Part shown: positions 22,001-35,142 of the stretch, piece after piece
Layout: each line of letters starts with the position of its first letter
How positions within the stretch are numbered: position 1 is the first letter of the stretch
DNA from: Varanus komodoensis
Lineage: Eukaryota; Chordata; Lepidosauria; Squamata; Varanidae
Length of the DNA: 64,000 nt
Direction: 5' to 3'
Assembly: GCF_004798865.1 (NCBI RefSeq)
Contig: NW_025336087.1
Span: forward strand, 8,147,890 to 8,211,889
Notes under the pieces: model-generated
Seen by the model: the letters and a program-made list of their open reading frames with translations, nothing else
Told to the model about the DNA's origin: nothing
Database searches by the model: none
Made by a program: the position numbers and the translations under genes

Positions 22001-22899
22001 TTTCATGAATTAAGTTTTATAAGAATGATAGGAAACATGTTATCCATTCTTTGATATTCTTTTCATTTCTATGTATTTCATGCACTTTAGTCATGAGGTC
22101 ATGTACATTATCTTTTTCATAACATCTCTGAACCTTTGTTTCACTTCAGTCAAAAACTGCAATCCCCAGATAGTAAACTGTTACTAGATAATACAGATTT
22201 CACGGTGATTGAACAGGCACATGGATTGTTACAAAGAACCATTTTAGTTGAATCATGCTTTCAAAAAATATTATGCTTTTCAATCTAATCAAAAATCCAG
22301 CAAACACCAAACCATCTGGCTATATAGATGTTTTATTCAAGGAACAGCAATTGTTAGACACTGGCAAAAGATGTCATAAGTAAAATCACCAAACTGTGAT
22401 TCCTCATGCACTCCCAGAATCAAGTAACCATTTTTGAAGTCTCTGTTAATGTGCACTGGAATAGAATAGACGAGGGGTCTTCAAAGTGTGCTCCACCATT
22501 TCCGTGAGTTTCTCAAGGTTCCTCCATGAGAAGAAAAGCAATGACAGTCAAGTTTTCTGGGAATTTTCTAGGTAAGAGCTGGGCAGATGCCAAGATTGTA
22601 GGTTCTACCTTTTTAAAAAAAATAGAATACTTTGATCTACTTCTAGTGCAAAATACTTAGCCCTAGAATTAAAGGATGTTAAGCTCAGGAATTAGTTTTG
22701 AGTGTCAGAAGTGAATGGAGCTTACTATCCTTCCACCAAAATGTCTGTATCTGGTTACTTGCTCCACATCTCAGCTTTCTTCATTTCTGCAGTATAACTC
22801 AGAGGCAGGGAGGTCTGCCAAGTAGAAGTCCAAGTTGCAAAGTTGCAGAATGATGTCAGCTCAAGGTAAGCCACAGGGTCTGTCCTGGTGATTACAATC
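19089..22899. other. Unique sequence, no gene recognised
   Basis: No exon is recognised. It includes (AC)n at 19169-19196, an alternating purine-pyrimidine tract at 20427-20460, and a 15-bp direct repeat ggtataggactgcag at 20720-20734 and 20757-20771. The first of these follows a MITE-like arm ('gcttctgagtaaacatgg', 20706-20723). Confidence 0.4.
20427..20460. repeat. Alternating purine-pyrimidine (GTGC/CACG) tract
   Basis: 'gtgcgtgcacacgcgcac' followed by 'gtgcacatgtgtgcat'. Almost strict alternation, a possible Z-DNA former, similar to 5341-5371. Confidence 0.85.
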
Positions 22900-25330
22900 A
22901 AGACCCTAGAGGCCACTCAGTAGGGTGAGCTGTAAAGGAATGCTGCCCTGGTTTGCATGATCACCAGGGAAAAGAAGCCCCATGGCTCCCACACCCTCCC
23001 AGAACCCCCAGGCCATGTGTCCTGTGGTGGGTTGGAACACCCCGCCATACACCTCTCTGGGTCTGGACAACACAACAACCTGAGAGCCACAAGGGTAATT
23101 AGACAAATCAGTAGTGCACAACCACCTCATGCAGGGATGCCACTGTAGCTTCTTTCCCCCAAAGATTGTGTAAACTCTTCCATTTTCTCAGAAAAAGCTT
23201 GGAATTCTCAGAAGCCAGCCAAAAAGCTGGCAGGGCCTTGCCTTGAGTAGCACCACCCTCTGGGAGGGTTGCCTGTAATTCTGCAGCCCTGAGCTCTTGC
23301 ATGGCGTTGGTGAGGGCAGAAAGGCTGGAAGGAGTCACCCCACAGACTGAGGGCAATGCGAGAGGCACATCTTCAGGCTGGGAGGGTATTAAGCTGGTGC
23401 TGGAGGTGCTCACCTGCCAGAAGTAGCCTCTGATCTGTCTTAATGTAACATTTCCTTGGGACAGTTCGGGGATTCAGATGCAAGGAATATGGCAGCTGAT
23501 TGAGAGATAAACACAAGTGACAGGAGACATCCCTCGCCATAGCTGAGGGCAGCCAGCTAGTTTCAGGACTTAGAGCAGGGCACCTGGCACAAACAGCTCT
23601 GTTCACTGAGCCGGGGTGGGAAGCTTTCCTCTCCTCTGCACCCCCTGGCATCAGCTGCTGCCCCACTCTGCCTAGGGTAGGGCTGTGGACTGGCCTTTGG
23701 CAAATGACAAGCAGCATGCCCAAATGATGTGCCCAATAGCTGAGCAATGGTTTGGGGCCCAACACACTAAATGCCTTTGAGCCCACAATAGGGGGGCATA
23801 GCACCTTGGGTTGTGGGGGCAAGATTTCTGGAGGACTGGTGCCCCGAGGCATGTTGGCAACCCTGGCTGTAGTGTATAAGCATGAGAAACGACTATACAC
23901 ATTTCTCATTTGGTGCATGAGAAAATGTGTGACATTTGACTCATAAAAACTCTTTAAGAAAGCTTGACTGAATGCTGGAGAAAGAGAAATAATGCAGGCA
24001 AGTTAAGAAGCACTGATTTGAGTGATAGATCTAAAGAGAGCATTTTCATCAAAACATATCAAATAGAACCGACTGGGAAATTAAAAGAGGGGATGCACCT
24101 AGCAAAAATATCCTTTGTGACGAGTTAGAGCTGAATGGATGACATGACAACTCAGTACTTCATCATAGCTAGTCGTTTTAGCGAAGGTGACAGTTTTAAT
24201 GACTTTTGTTCTCCCCTTGGACTTGATGTCAAGGAAACACTAGAAGATGATATTTATTGATGTTTCCAGTATCAGTAACTACAGTGAGTGGCACTTTCCT
24301 GCCACTTGTCACATGCTTTCTTATGTGGCACCACATTGCCAGATGACCTCAGACTCTGAAGTGCTGCCTGAACTAGAGACAGATCCAGAACAGCTGCAGG
24401 TTTTTGGGGGCCCTTGGAAAGGACACGTCCCATGAGCTTCCTCCCTGCTTGCCCTCATCACCAGCAGCAGCTCCTCTCTTCTGTCTCTTCTTTGCTACCC
24501 CTTCATTGCTTGAGCAAGCAGGCAGGAGCATCATGCTCTTTCTTCTCGCTGCCACTGTTGGCATGGCCAGAACATGAGGCAGGGAAGCAAGAGGCTGCGA
24601 GGGTGAAGTGAGGAGCAAGGCGAGGGGACTCTAGCCACTGGGGCCCTGCTGGGCTGTGGCCAGGTACCCAACCGTCCGTACCCTCAGCATGGCCCTGGAC
24701 ACACTCTCTCTGCAGTGAAGCTACCCAGAGGTGTGAGAGTGCACCTGCTGGCTGCACCCCTCAGCACTGATGTAGAAGGAGCCGACACCCAAGGTGTCAT
24801 GGTGCTCTTCCATCGCAGCAGGGACCCAGGACAATAAGGGTGCTCACTGCCAGGGCTCTCACTACGGGGACTCCTTAGGTGTCAAGCCCCATCCTCTTTG
24901 CACTGTGTGTGGCCGCCAAGAGACGGGGCCTGCAGGCGCCTTGGCATCAGGGGGGATGCCTAGCTGCTATGCGCCTGCTCCCGCTTTGCACGTACGCTGA
25001 ACACAGATGCAGAGGATGCTTTCTACATGAGGGAAAAACAGGATGGTAGACAAAGTTCTTAAAAAAGCATTGCACTCAAGTAAAGCTGAGTATGAGGCGG
25101 GTGAACAAAGCACTGTAAACGGAGATCAGGAAGTAGGTCATCCTATGTACCAGGAGTTCTGAATCTTTTCCAGCCCAGGGGCCAAACTGGGGGAAAAAAT
25201 CAAATGACCAGTGGGTGGGAGGGGCAGGGAAAGTGCTGTGGCTCCCTGGGGAACCCTGGAAGGTGCTACTGGAAGCAAGGAAAGCTGGATTTGGTCCCTG
25301 GGCCTGAGGAGCTCAGCCCCACTTTACATT
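22900..25330. other. GC-rich block, no recognisable gene
   Basis: This stretch is clearly richer in G+C than its surroundings and contains several open frames on both strands. The longest are on the minus strand at 23373-23918 (181 codons) and 23108-23413 (101 codons). Their translations are rich in Pro, Ser, Leu and Ala and show no motif I recognise. No CpG cluster comparable to 60.4-61.0 kb is present. I see nothing that makes this a gene. Confidence 0.4.
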
Positions 25331-25745
25331 AATGATGTTACTAGTAGGGCAGATAAAGCACTTCCATGCAGGCAGGTTGTAGAATGTTCTATTTGTATCA
25401 TTTGAATGTTCTTTCTCTACTTTTGGAACTGGTTGGGTCATTTAGAAATGCAATCCAGACATCTGCAACCATAAAATGGATCCTTGCCCATCAGCAGAAA
25501 TTACACTTGGTTACTTAGAGGGAAATTAATTGAAGATGTACTGGAAGAAGCAAAACAAAGTCTAGAAGTTGACAAATTCATTTATATCTGGAAATGATCT
25601 AATTAGCTATCAGTCTCTCCACCCTAAGCTTCCCAAAGTAGTCACATATTGCTCTGTCAGTCTTGGTCCTCTTCCTCAGTTCTGCAGCCCTCACTATAGA
25701 ATTAATGAAAAAGCTGGTGATCCTGTTCAAATGCTGTATATTAAT

Positions 25746-25875
25746 GGTACAATCCTATGCATGGTGTGACAGAAAAGGTTTTTACAGCTCCCAGAATTCC
25801 CCAGCCAGCATAGGTAGCTAGGGAATGCTGGAAGTTGTAGAATTTTGTCAGATTAAACATGCATAGGTTTGCACC
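25746..25875. mobile_element. Palindromic MITE-like element with terminal inverted repeats
   Basis: 130 bp that folds into a hairpin. The outer arms are ggtacaatcctatgcatg (25746-25763) and catgcataggtttgcacc (25858-25875), complementary at 16 of 18 positions by eye. The inner arms are 'acagctcccagaattcccca' and 'gggaatgctggaagttgtag'. No coding capacity, so a non-autonomous DNA transposon or foldback element. A second, more decayed copy with the same plan lies at 50715-50817. A target-site duplication is not evident. Confidence 0.75.
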
Positions 25876-26162
25876 CTCAGTTACATTTCCTGTTTCTGTA
25901 ATATACCTGATATTTGATCATTCTGAACTTTAGCTTGTAGTCTCCTTGCTTCTTCCCATCTAAATTCTCAAATTCTTGCTGTAGTGTACCATCACTTCTA
26001 GTCAAAGATCCTTATATGGGTTACACATGTCGCAACACATGCTTACAAAATATTTTAATTCAGTGACTAATATGGAACTTGTGATTAAAATCAGTATAAA
26101 AATAGGCATTATGAATAATTAAGCCAGAGAACATAACCATTATAGCCCAAGGTGGCTGCTTT
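25876..26162. other. Short unique spacer
   Basis: AT-rich, nothing recognised. Confidence 0.4.
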
Positions 26163-26407
26163 TAATAATTTTTATTTCATTATATTTATATCCCAACTTT
26201 TTAGTCTCAAGGAACCTGGTATTGTGCATAATTTGCTCCTTCTTCTCCTCTCAGTCTTATCCTCACAACAACAACCCTGTGAGGTGAGTTAGGCTGAGAG
26301 TTGGTGATTGGCCTAAAGTCACCCGGTGAGCTTCTTGGCTAAGTAGGGGCTGGAGTCCAGATCTCTCATGTCTCAATACACTAAGCTCTACACTGCACTG
26401 GCTCTCT
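26163..26407 (-). mobile_element. tRNA-headed CORE/MIR-like SINE
   Basis: Minus-strand copy. 'atatttatatcccaactttt' is the tail, 'ccctgtgaggtgagttaggc' and 'ggcctaaagtcacccggtga' the core, and 'actgcactggctctct' the start of the tRNA-like head. The B box is degraded ('gggctggagtcc'). Confidence 0.82.
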
Positions 26408-28890
26408 AATTTTGCTGGATCAAAGATGTTAGTGATTGTTAAACTTTCTTGAGAAAGTGTTTTGGTGCTGGGCTGGACATGAGTGAATGCTTCCAATAAT
26501 TACATTTGCCATTGTTGGAATATTTGAAACAATTCAAAATGAACTAGTGAATCAATGTTCTGGATGCTACTAGTGCAAAGCTCTGGAATGGAACATGCTG
26601 TGTTTTAAATAAACCTGTCATTTATGACTTTATGCCTTAAGGCAGGTAAGAGAAGAGCAAGTAAGTGCCAAGACAATTGGAGCACTGCAGGGCTCACAAG
26701 GTTGGTGATGGGCTTTCCATAAGAGACCTATGCAGAGCTAGAGAGAGTAAACAAATACATGATCATCATGATCTTTGCAGTAATCTTAATAATGCTTGAG
26801 CCTATCCTAATAACTTTTACAAATAATTTCAATGTAAACTCACTGAGTATCAATATTTCTTTTCTGGAAGAAAAGATATATCTTCCTCAAAATAGGTTTT
26901 TTTTTTTTTTTTGGTTAGCTGCTTGCTGAATCAGAAGCTCCCATCCATTTTAAGACATATATTTTTAAAGGGTGGTACTGACAGTGATGTAAGGCACGCT
27001 GAAGTGCACTGGGGTTTCCATACTTGAAAACGAATCTTTTCCATTGACATAGGGCAGCCCATATTTTTAAAATAGATGTTCTACAAGAAGCAATGTAGCA
27101 GTAATTACTTTTGAAGCAAGCACCATAATAACTTTTTGTGCCGTCATGAATAAAGGGGATTGAGCAAAGGGTGGGAAAGGGGGAATCAAATTGACCAGGG
27201 TCAAGGGTAAGCATGGTTGGGCAACTGCCAAGGGTCTGCACCCCAGCAGGGCCCACTGACAAAAGCTCCTGGCCTTGCTCCTCTTTTCCAGCCTGGCAAC
27301 CTGCTTCTTCCCTTGCTTCTCCCTCTGGCCAACAACAGTGGCACTGTTGTAGCTCGTGGGGCCCCTGCCTATCAGGCAAGATGGTAGCAGTGATGGGGAG
27401 GCAGCAGGGGAACAACAGGAGCCAGAGCTCATGCCGGTAAGGCAGTAGACACCCTGAAGGGGGAGCTGTTTTGGAGACCTTACCCATGGACCCTCCATGG
27501 ACCCTAGAAATGATGCTGAAATCAACCAGGAGCAAAAGCAAGAAAGCTCAACAAGATGTTATTTTCCATTTTCCAGTTGCTTTTAATCTACAAATTCACT
27601 GTTCCAGCTGCCTTTCAGAGACTTGTCAGGCAAGTAAACCAGTTCCAGGGAAGCAGCATCAGGCCAGGGCCAGCTTTTTCAAAATATGTTGTCCCTGGAA
27701 TATTTTCTCTGAAAATCTTTTTGACTGAGTCTCAGCAGCCACTGGAGTGCCACTTTGACTATCCCTGAGCCAATTCATTTGGAGTATCTCCTGGCACATT
27801 CTCAGTCCAAAAAGCCGGGGCAGCAAGATCTGCTTGTTCACATCCTGAATGCATTTTACTGTCCAAGAGTTAATTTACAGTGGACCTGTGCCCATTATTG
27901 TAATGCAGCTGCCCCATCAGTTTAATGCAATTACATTTTCAAGATCATTTTATTTCTCTGCCTGTCAGGCTCCCTGCCCCACCCCAGGAGTCCCATCCTG
28001 AGATCAGAGCATGCTAGGCCAGGAGGGAGGAAGACGGCAAAGTCAGGGATCTGAGTGAGCCATATGAGGAATGGAGTGGACTTGAAGGGGGAAAGAGGCA
28101 AGCATGGCATGCCAACTATCCACCCCTCTGCTGCTCTCATTATACCCTCCCCTGTTTAGTAGGGATGTGGGGAGGAGAAATGTCAGAGCCATAATTTTCA
28201 GACAAGCTGCAGTGTTTATCCATAGGAGGGGTCCCTAAGGAAGCACCTGTGGGGACCTTCAGCAGCACCCAGAAAGCTCTCCACTCCCTGCCCCCTTTAA
28301 AAATAGAAGTAAATGAAAACCTTGTCAAATGTAAGGGCGCTCTTTTCTCTGTCTCATTCTAGCCTCTTGTCTTGCTCAGTCTCTCCCCTGTGCCCCTTTG
28401 CCTTGGTCTTTCTCCCCCTGCACGCAGCATTCTCTAGCCTCCCCCTTTCTCTCCCTACTGCTTTACCTGGTTGTCCCACAATCTAGCCTTCCTCTTTGCC
28501 CCTCTGCCCTTTTGCCCCTTTGCCTTGCTATTTCTTCCTTATTCCTAGTCTTGAGCCTCACTATTTCTCTATCCCATCAAACCTTCTTCAGCTGCTTCAG
28601 ACCCCCATGGCAGCCATTATATGACTAGCTACATCCCATGAGAGTCATTCTGTAGTGATACCCACGGCAATTTGGGGTCCAGATGGCTGCAACTGGTACC
28701 CACCCTTTGTGAAGGTATTATTTCTCAGGACCTCTGGTACCATCCTGAAGTGATGTTGTCTTGGAAGGCATTTTGGGAGAGGGAGGTATGAATAGGCTAA
28801 GTTGCTCCCTCCTATGCCTGCATGTAACCCAAAATAAGCCCATCCCATCCTGTTTGCACTTGGAGATTTTTTGTTTTTGTTTTTTAAGCA
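26408..28890. other. Unique sequence with a GC-rich patch and pyrimidine tract
   Basis: Contains T16 at 26897-26912, a GC-rich patch at 27180-27480 with overlapping open frames on both strands (longest on the minus strand, 26915-27541), and a C/T-rich stretch at about 28340-28610. The translations have no recognisable motif. The 27840-27960 part is AT-rich and repeat-free with homeodomain-type TAAT words. Confidence 0.4.
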
Positions 28891-29099
28891 GCAGGGAGAG
28901 CAATTTAAATCTGTACAGTTTAACCAAAATTAACATGGGAAAGATTATTTTTTTAAAACACTTAAGTACTTTTCCCTGCATTGTGCTCTTTTTGGCACCC
29001 AGTGAAGACCCTGTTTTCTTGGGCATTTTAATCTTTCTGTAGTTTGTGTTTGCTGGCTTGTTTGCTACATTCCTATACCACCCAATTACTGAAGTTCTC

Positions 29100-29260
29100 C
29101 TTTAAAAAAAAAGTTTGCTCTATTTTAGATCTTTGCACTTTTGTTCCTTATTTTTATTTTATCCTGAACTTTTAAAGTTCACTGTGAACTTCCCAGAGAG
29201 CTTTAGCTTTGGGCAAGTATAGAAATGTAATAAATAAATATAAATTATTATATTTATGAG
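29100..29260 (+). mobile_element. L2-type LINE 3' end (tail)
   Basis: 'gtgaacttcccagagagctt' followed by 'tgggcaagtatagaaatgta' and (ATAA)n is a decayed form of the squamate L2-type tail ('gtaagccgcccagagagctt', 'gggcggtatagaaatgta', then AATAAATA). The upstream T-rich stretch fits the L2 3' untranslated part. No ORF. Confidence 0.62.
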
Positions 29261-29319
29261 AACTTTTTATTTAAACAATATTTTAACTGTTTATTATTAT
29301 TGTATTTATAGATCTTAAT

Positions 29320-29440
29320 ATTTATAGCCGAGAGGGTACCAGTTTTTAAATTATTATTATTTTTTATGAATGTTGTGAGCCGCCCCGAGGCTTTGTTGCG
29401 ATGAGGGTGGCATAGAAATGTTTTAAATAAAATAAATAAA
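29320..29440 (+). mobile_element. L2-type LINE 3' end (tail), second copy
   Basis: 'gttgtgagccgccccgaggc' and 'gggtggcatagaaatgtttt' followed by (AAATA)n. Better kept than the neighbouring tail at 29180-29250. The same sequence appears inverted at 51482-51560. Confidence 0.68.
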
Positions 29441-32400
29441 TTATAAGGGCTCCCTTCTTTTTGTCCCCCTTCTGTCTCTCACTTTCCTATGGTTTCTCCC
29501 TTTGCATAACACTGCTTGCAGTAGCTCCAAACTGCAGCATCTGCCGTACGATATAAAAGTATTTCTGAAAAAAAGCAGGAAATGACAGCACACATAGCAA
29601 CCAAAGCAGCCATTTTCCTCCCATCGACCATCCATGGGAGCCTGTCACAGGGCTGTTCTGGCCGCAGCTGCTGCTCCTCTGTCTATAACTCCAGCTTGTT
29701 CTAACCATTGCACTGCTGGTTCTTTGCCAGCAGAAAGGCTCTGCCAACAAAGCATCCACCAGTATATCTTGCATTCCACCAGCATGGCGGGACAGCTGTC
29801 AGTGTCTGCAGCACCTTGGCTGGTGAGTCTTGAGCGCAGGATTATGCTCTCAGGGCCTGAATGCCTGTATACTTGAGCTACTGCTTCGCACAGCAACAGA
29901 TGCAGTGCTTTTAGTCTCAAGGAGGCTTTGCACATCAGACAAGGTAGTAAAACAGAAAAAAGAGTGCATGGATCCTCAAGCAATGATTACTTTATTATCC
30001 TAGTCTTTAGGGTGTTAAAATTCCAAGTGGCATTTGAAGGAATGTACAGTCCTTAGAAGGGAATTATCATACAGGCAGAAATTCTTTCATTCGTTTGCTG
30101 GAGAAGAGGTATTCATTAATTAACTATAGTGTGTTCACAAATCAGTGAAAAAGCTTCTTCCCATTTGCGTTTCTGTTCACAGAGTTTAATGGACCAGACT
30201 TAATAACATTAAGGTAGCAGAGAAATTATATTTCAGGGCTACAGAGCAGCTTTACTTCTTTCTTTTTTCCTTCGGCATGCTTAGAATTATGGCCAGCAAG
30301 GTCCAGGGAGTTCATGATGTGATTATTAGCTTTGCACATGAAAAGTGTTGCTTCATGTCAAAGAGTGACACAAATAAGAATGACAAGAAAATGCAGTGGG
30401 AAGCAATTAAGAATCTGGAAATAATCCATTTTCCTTGGCAATTTGGTGGGGCAGGGGCAGCTCTTTTCATTTCTTCAGCTTTCCCCCTTAATATTCATGT
30501 AGAAAACCAGACTTGACTTTGATCCCAGAATGGCTCCTTTATTTTTTTTTTCCTTATTATTATTCAATGGGGTAGAGGAAACAATCCAGATCAGGACTGG
30601 AGCATAGCAGGGAAGGGAGCTTTAACTCTCTCCTTCTGCCAAGGACCTGTCTGGTATCCCTCTCCTTCCACAGCTACTTTTTTGCTGCTCAGGTATGGGC
30701 AATTCTGTACATTCCAGCTACCCAAAATATTTTGCTGCATGTTCTGCCTATCTATTTCTCTCTGATCACAGCACACAGGTAATAATTCAAGAATAAGCCA
30801 TAAATGACATAATATCAGCCAGAACTGCTCAATAATGCCTCAGGGTTAATCTACATTAGAGTTATCCTGGTGCACTAACCTCCGACTCACGCAAGGGGCA
30901 GATTACACAAAGACACACACACCCCACTGCATTGTGCTGATACTACTTCTCCCTCATTATCCCATAATTTCCTAACCATTTGCATAGCCAGTTTTCCACT
31001 CCTTGTAGTTTCCATGGACTGCAAATTCATCTGTGTTCCAAGCTAGTAGAACAGATGTATGGAACTTTTATTAATAACATTGGCTTTAAAGCTCATCTCC
31101 TCCTCCTTCCTTCCACCTCTTCATGTTTTTCTTCTCCTCTTCCTTTCATTCCCTTCTCTTACCCCACACTGATTCTTACAGGATTCGAGGATGGGGGCAA
31201 GGGGGGATCCAAAGACCCAAACACCAAAAACAACCAACCCTCTGCAGTCCCTTCTGGATCAGTGCCAGCCTTGTCTTCTGCCACTATGACCATTCTGCTG
31301 GACAGGGCCATGCAAGGGCAAAGGAAGGTGGAGAGGATCCCTCGCCAGACGGCACCCTGTAGGAGGAGATGGAGGCTGCTGCAGCGGCAGTGGCTCAAAG
31401 GCAGCACAAGGAGGTGGAAGAGACAGCGAGGGAGCAGTGCTCAGCTCATCACCAAGACAGAGACCTGGCCAAAGCCTTGCCTCTGTCCCTGTGCACCCTG
31501 CTTCCACGGGGAGCTGCCAGCACTGGCTCCAACCCACAGGCCCAGCATGAAAGGAAGAGCCCTGAAAGGTCAAAGAAGCCAAAATATGCCACATCATGAA
31601 CAGGCCGAGGGCAGCAGTGGCATCATGACTCCCCACCTTCTTTCTTCCTGCACCCCCATGTACTCCTTCCCCCTCATTATTACTGCTGCTAGTTTACCGT
31701 GACAGCTGACTGTGCATATAAGCAGGAGGGCAGCTGGGAACTGCCACCCTGTTTATGTTGACACCTTCATTCCTGCACATCACCAAAGGGTCCATGCAGT
31801 CTGTGGGCTCCGAAGCAGAGCCAGAACAAAACTGAAATAGCAGCAGGCAATTGCTTTTCCCCCACAATTGCAGCAATATACTGTGGGTTGTATTATGCAC
31901 TCATTCTATAAATCCCAACAATAGAAGACAGATGCCTCATTGAACTCTGCCTACTTATCTGTCCATTAGGAATCTATGCCATCAGATGTAGCACACAGTG
32001 GCTATAAACCTGGGGGATACTGTGCTATCTTTTTTAACGTGTTCCAGGATAAGCATTGCAATATGATAAAACACATCCAAGAGAGGGCATATTATAGAGC
32101 TTCCTCGGTCAGTGACATGGATATTTTTCATAAGAAACAGTAGTTACCTTGGGCCTTCTTTTAAGAAGTAAATTTGCCCTTTAATTAAAACATCATGAAC
32201 CACATGCTGCCCAGTCTCAGCCATATTACTGTCTTCCCAACATGGCCACCCTATTTGGCAAACAAGAAGGAAACAGGATTATGATGGTTAAGCGGAGGTT
32301 CCCAGTGGGAGGCCCCAGAGCCCCATGTCAGCCCACAGGCACCATGTGGGGTGCACAGCTGCTTCCAATGGCACCCGTAAGAGGGTTTCCAATGTGGATT

Positions 32401-33579
32401 CCATAGACATCTGCATGTCTTTATTCTTTTTATTCTCCTGTTTGTTTGCTTTATATTGCTTTATATGAAATGCATACAAATGTCTAGCAATTACACATAC
32501 ACCTCCCCCAAAACAGATAACATTTCCAAACAAGTATCTATTTGAAGTTGGTATTTATGTGCAACTCATTCATATACTGAAAGTGTGGTTCTCAGTCCAG
32601 TCTGCTGTTGAGGATGAGTGTTTACCCTTCCAGTTTTGTAGTAGCGGTCTTTTAGTGGTCAAAAGGTCAAAAAGAGTCCATTTCCCATTCCATTTATTAA
32701 TTTCATGAAGCAAGAAAATAATTTTAAACAGCAGTGAATATTAAAGACTGCTCCAGTACAAAATTTATCTATGCAATAACCTCCTCCTGAAAAAGATGCA
32801 AGTACTGAACATTGACAAAACATATATCTGAAGAAAGCATTAGCTGTATGGCAACCCCAGCAATTTAGATAACCCCTTATTAAAGAGAGATTGTGGTGTC
32901 TGGAAGACACAAAACTTTTTTTTTCTCAGTAGGATGGAGCCTAAGATCCATAGCTACAACAGGTAGATGCCAAAGCAACAATCCACTCATTAGGCATTTT
33001 GTGGTGACGCCAACAGCAGTTTCTCAATTCCCACATTTGCCCATAGATCTCAGAAGCAGGGGACCCTTGAATTAGTCTCTTTAAGATCCCCATGATGTTC
33101 TGTAAGCTCAAGTTTCATTTACAGAAGTAATAGAATCCTTCCATTTTCATCTACTCACATCCACAAGAGCAACCACGGAGCTCCTATTCTCTTTCTAGTG
33201 CATAGCAAAAGTACATCAAGTTTCCTTCTTTACTGCAGTTGCTTCTCAGTCACGAAGGCCGAAAGCCAAAATGTACACTTCTTCGTCAAAATTCTTAGAT
33301 GAGAATGGAGCTTTTGGCTGTGTTCATCCCTCAGGAAAGGAAGGCTGTAGGGGAATAATGGAGCCTCATTATGTAGTAAATATTTCAAGACTTTGCCATT
33401 GCTTCTGCCATCAAAGGAAGACATTAAAGTGATAAGCAATACTAATGTTACCACTTTAACTTCCCTCTTTGTGGTATCCTAGGATTCTAGTGCAATATCC
33501 TCTTTGCATGACAAAGACATTCTGTGATGACCCATCTGTAACGCTGCATTTATATATCCTGGACCCAGTTTTCCCGACC
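29441..33579. other. Unique sequence, no gene recognised
   Basis: Includes the longest open frame outside repeats (30980-31702, listed separately). Elsewhere I see no exon, LINE domain or array. Confidence 0.4.
30980..31702 (+). other. 240-codon open frame of unknown status, probably non-coding
   Basis: Plus strand, from an ATG at 30980 to a stop at 31700-31702. I do not recognise the product. The N-terminal part is hydrophobic and Ser/Pro-rich, the middle is very basic (CRRRWRLLQRQWLKGSTRRW), and the rest is low-complexity. Other frames over 31159-31636 are open on both strands as well, including a plus frame starting MEAAAAAVAQRQHKE, so the open state follows local GC richness. No splice context, CpG island or polyadenylation signal supports a gene. 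It may be part of an unidentified repeat. Confidence 0.2.
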
Positions 33580-33667
33580 CAGTGCCCTTCAGATGGGTTG
33601 GACAGCAAGTCCCATAACTCCCATAAGTGCTAGTTGGTAATTATAGAACTTGTAGTTCAATGCAGCC
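33580..33667. mobile_element. Palindromic repeat, 'ctacaactccca' hairpin family
   Basis: Left arm 'cttcagatgggttggac' plus 'agcaagtcccataactccca', right arm 'aattatagaacttgtagttc', folding back on each other. It matches a common squamate MITE-like hairpin ('ccagatgtgttggactacaa'). It is followed by a partial local duplication of 'ttcaatgcagcc' at about 33656-33692. Confidence 0.62.
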
Positions 33668-33725
33668 AGAAACATGCAGTTCAATGCAGCCTTTCAATGC
33701 AACCAGAAAGGGCCAGGTTGGGTCT

Positions 33726-35142
33726 TCCTTTCTAGGAGGCTCTCCTAGAAAGCAATATGTAGATTTTAGTAGTGTTGCTGCTAGTAATTTTAGACCCTGA
33801 ACTTAATGATTTTATGATGGGAGGGGGGCACTGTAGGATTTAAGCATCCGTGTGTATTACTTCAGTTGCAAAGCACACAACCTCTTCTCTTTTCCCCAAC
33901 CCAGCTGCTTTACAGTGCCTTCCATATGCCTGAAAAGTCAGATCCTAGCAGTTAGAATAATACTAATAGATCTGTTTGCCAACTCTTAAAAAAAGACCTC
34001 TGTGCACTTTTAACACACTTAAATTATAGCACCATCATGACTGCAGATATAAAATGGTGCTTGTTTCTGCTGCACTGATACCTTTGTCACCTGCTGCTTT
34101 CTAGGGTGTCTTCTGGTGGGGTACTGGGTTGCTAGTGTATAAGCTGGAACCACTGAACTATTTTATAGTTAGGAAGTGTTTAATAACATTGGGCCACAAC
34201 CAGGACGGTTTTATGCAAATAAATGTACCTGCACACCTAGATTGGATTTGCACACTCATCACTGAAGAGAATGCCAGAGAAAGTGATTACTTGCCTGTGA
34301 GTAGCCAGGGTCAACCCCACCATTCAGCATAATGAGCCAAGCTCTCAGCCATTCCTTCCAAGCCCTTCACATAGTCCTCTCTCTTTGAGGGAATGCTCAC
34401 GCATGCCATACAACCTGTTTTGCCTCTTAAACTAACCAACGTTGAAGTTAGTTCAGGTTAATTCAGCAGCCAGTCCAGGTAGGTTCTGAATTTGCAATGG
34501 AAGGAGACGCCATCTCGTCCTTTGCCCCAGGCAACAAGTGTGTTAAGCTGTCTTTATTGGTATAAATAATGGGAATGTACTCCAAAGTCAGGTATCTCCT
34601 TTGTCAAATATGGGATCTCTTCTTCTTATTGTTGCAATCCAGCTTTTCCTTCCTTCACACTTTCAAAATGCAGTCTGTTCTATGGCAAAAGCTCATTATT
34701 CACCAAAGCACCTCCAATGGACACAAGCATGCACAGAGCAGTTCGTCAAACCCAGTCTAAAAACTACTTCGCAACTTTCTCCTTCTGAGTAGCCTGGTGG
34801 GTCCTCACTGTGGGATTTCCCTTGTGGAGGTGGGCAAGCTTCATCTCTGTCCATCACCTCTCTATTTGGTTGGCCTGTTTCTTCCAATATTAAGTCATGG
34901 AGTCATGAGTCGTGCCAGGCTCAGCTGACTTCAGGAATTATTGTCCCATGCCCCCTCCCTGCACCTTTAAAGCCTGAGTATTCTCAATGACCACCTGAAC
35001 AGTTTGGGGGGTGCCCTTGAGATAAGCCCCTTGCCACGTGATGAGTCTACAGCTGTCTGACCTTGGAACATGTGCCAAGAAATACTGTTCATTCCCAACA
35101 CTTATGTCTGTTACCACCACCACCCTTTACTCTAATAGTGAA
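33726..35142. other. Unique sequence, no gene recognised
   Basis: Nothing recognisable beyond short chance open frames. Confidence 0.4.

Noticed and set aside
23373-23918. 181-codon minus-strand open frame
   Set aside because: No recognisable motif, Pro/Ser/Leu-rich, other frames open in the same GC-rich block, no splice or promoter context.
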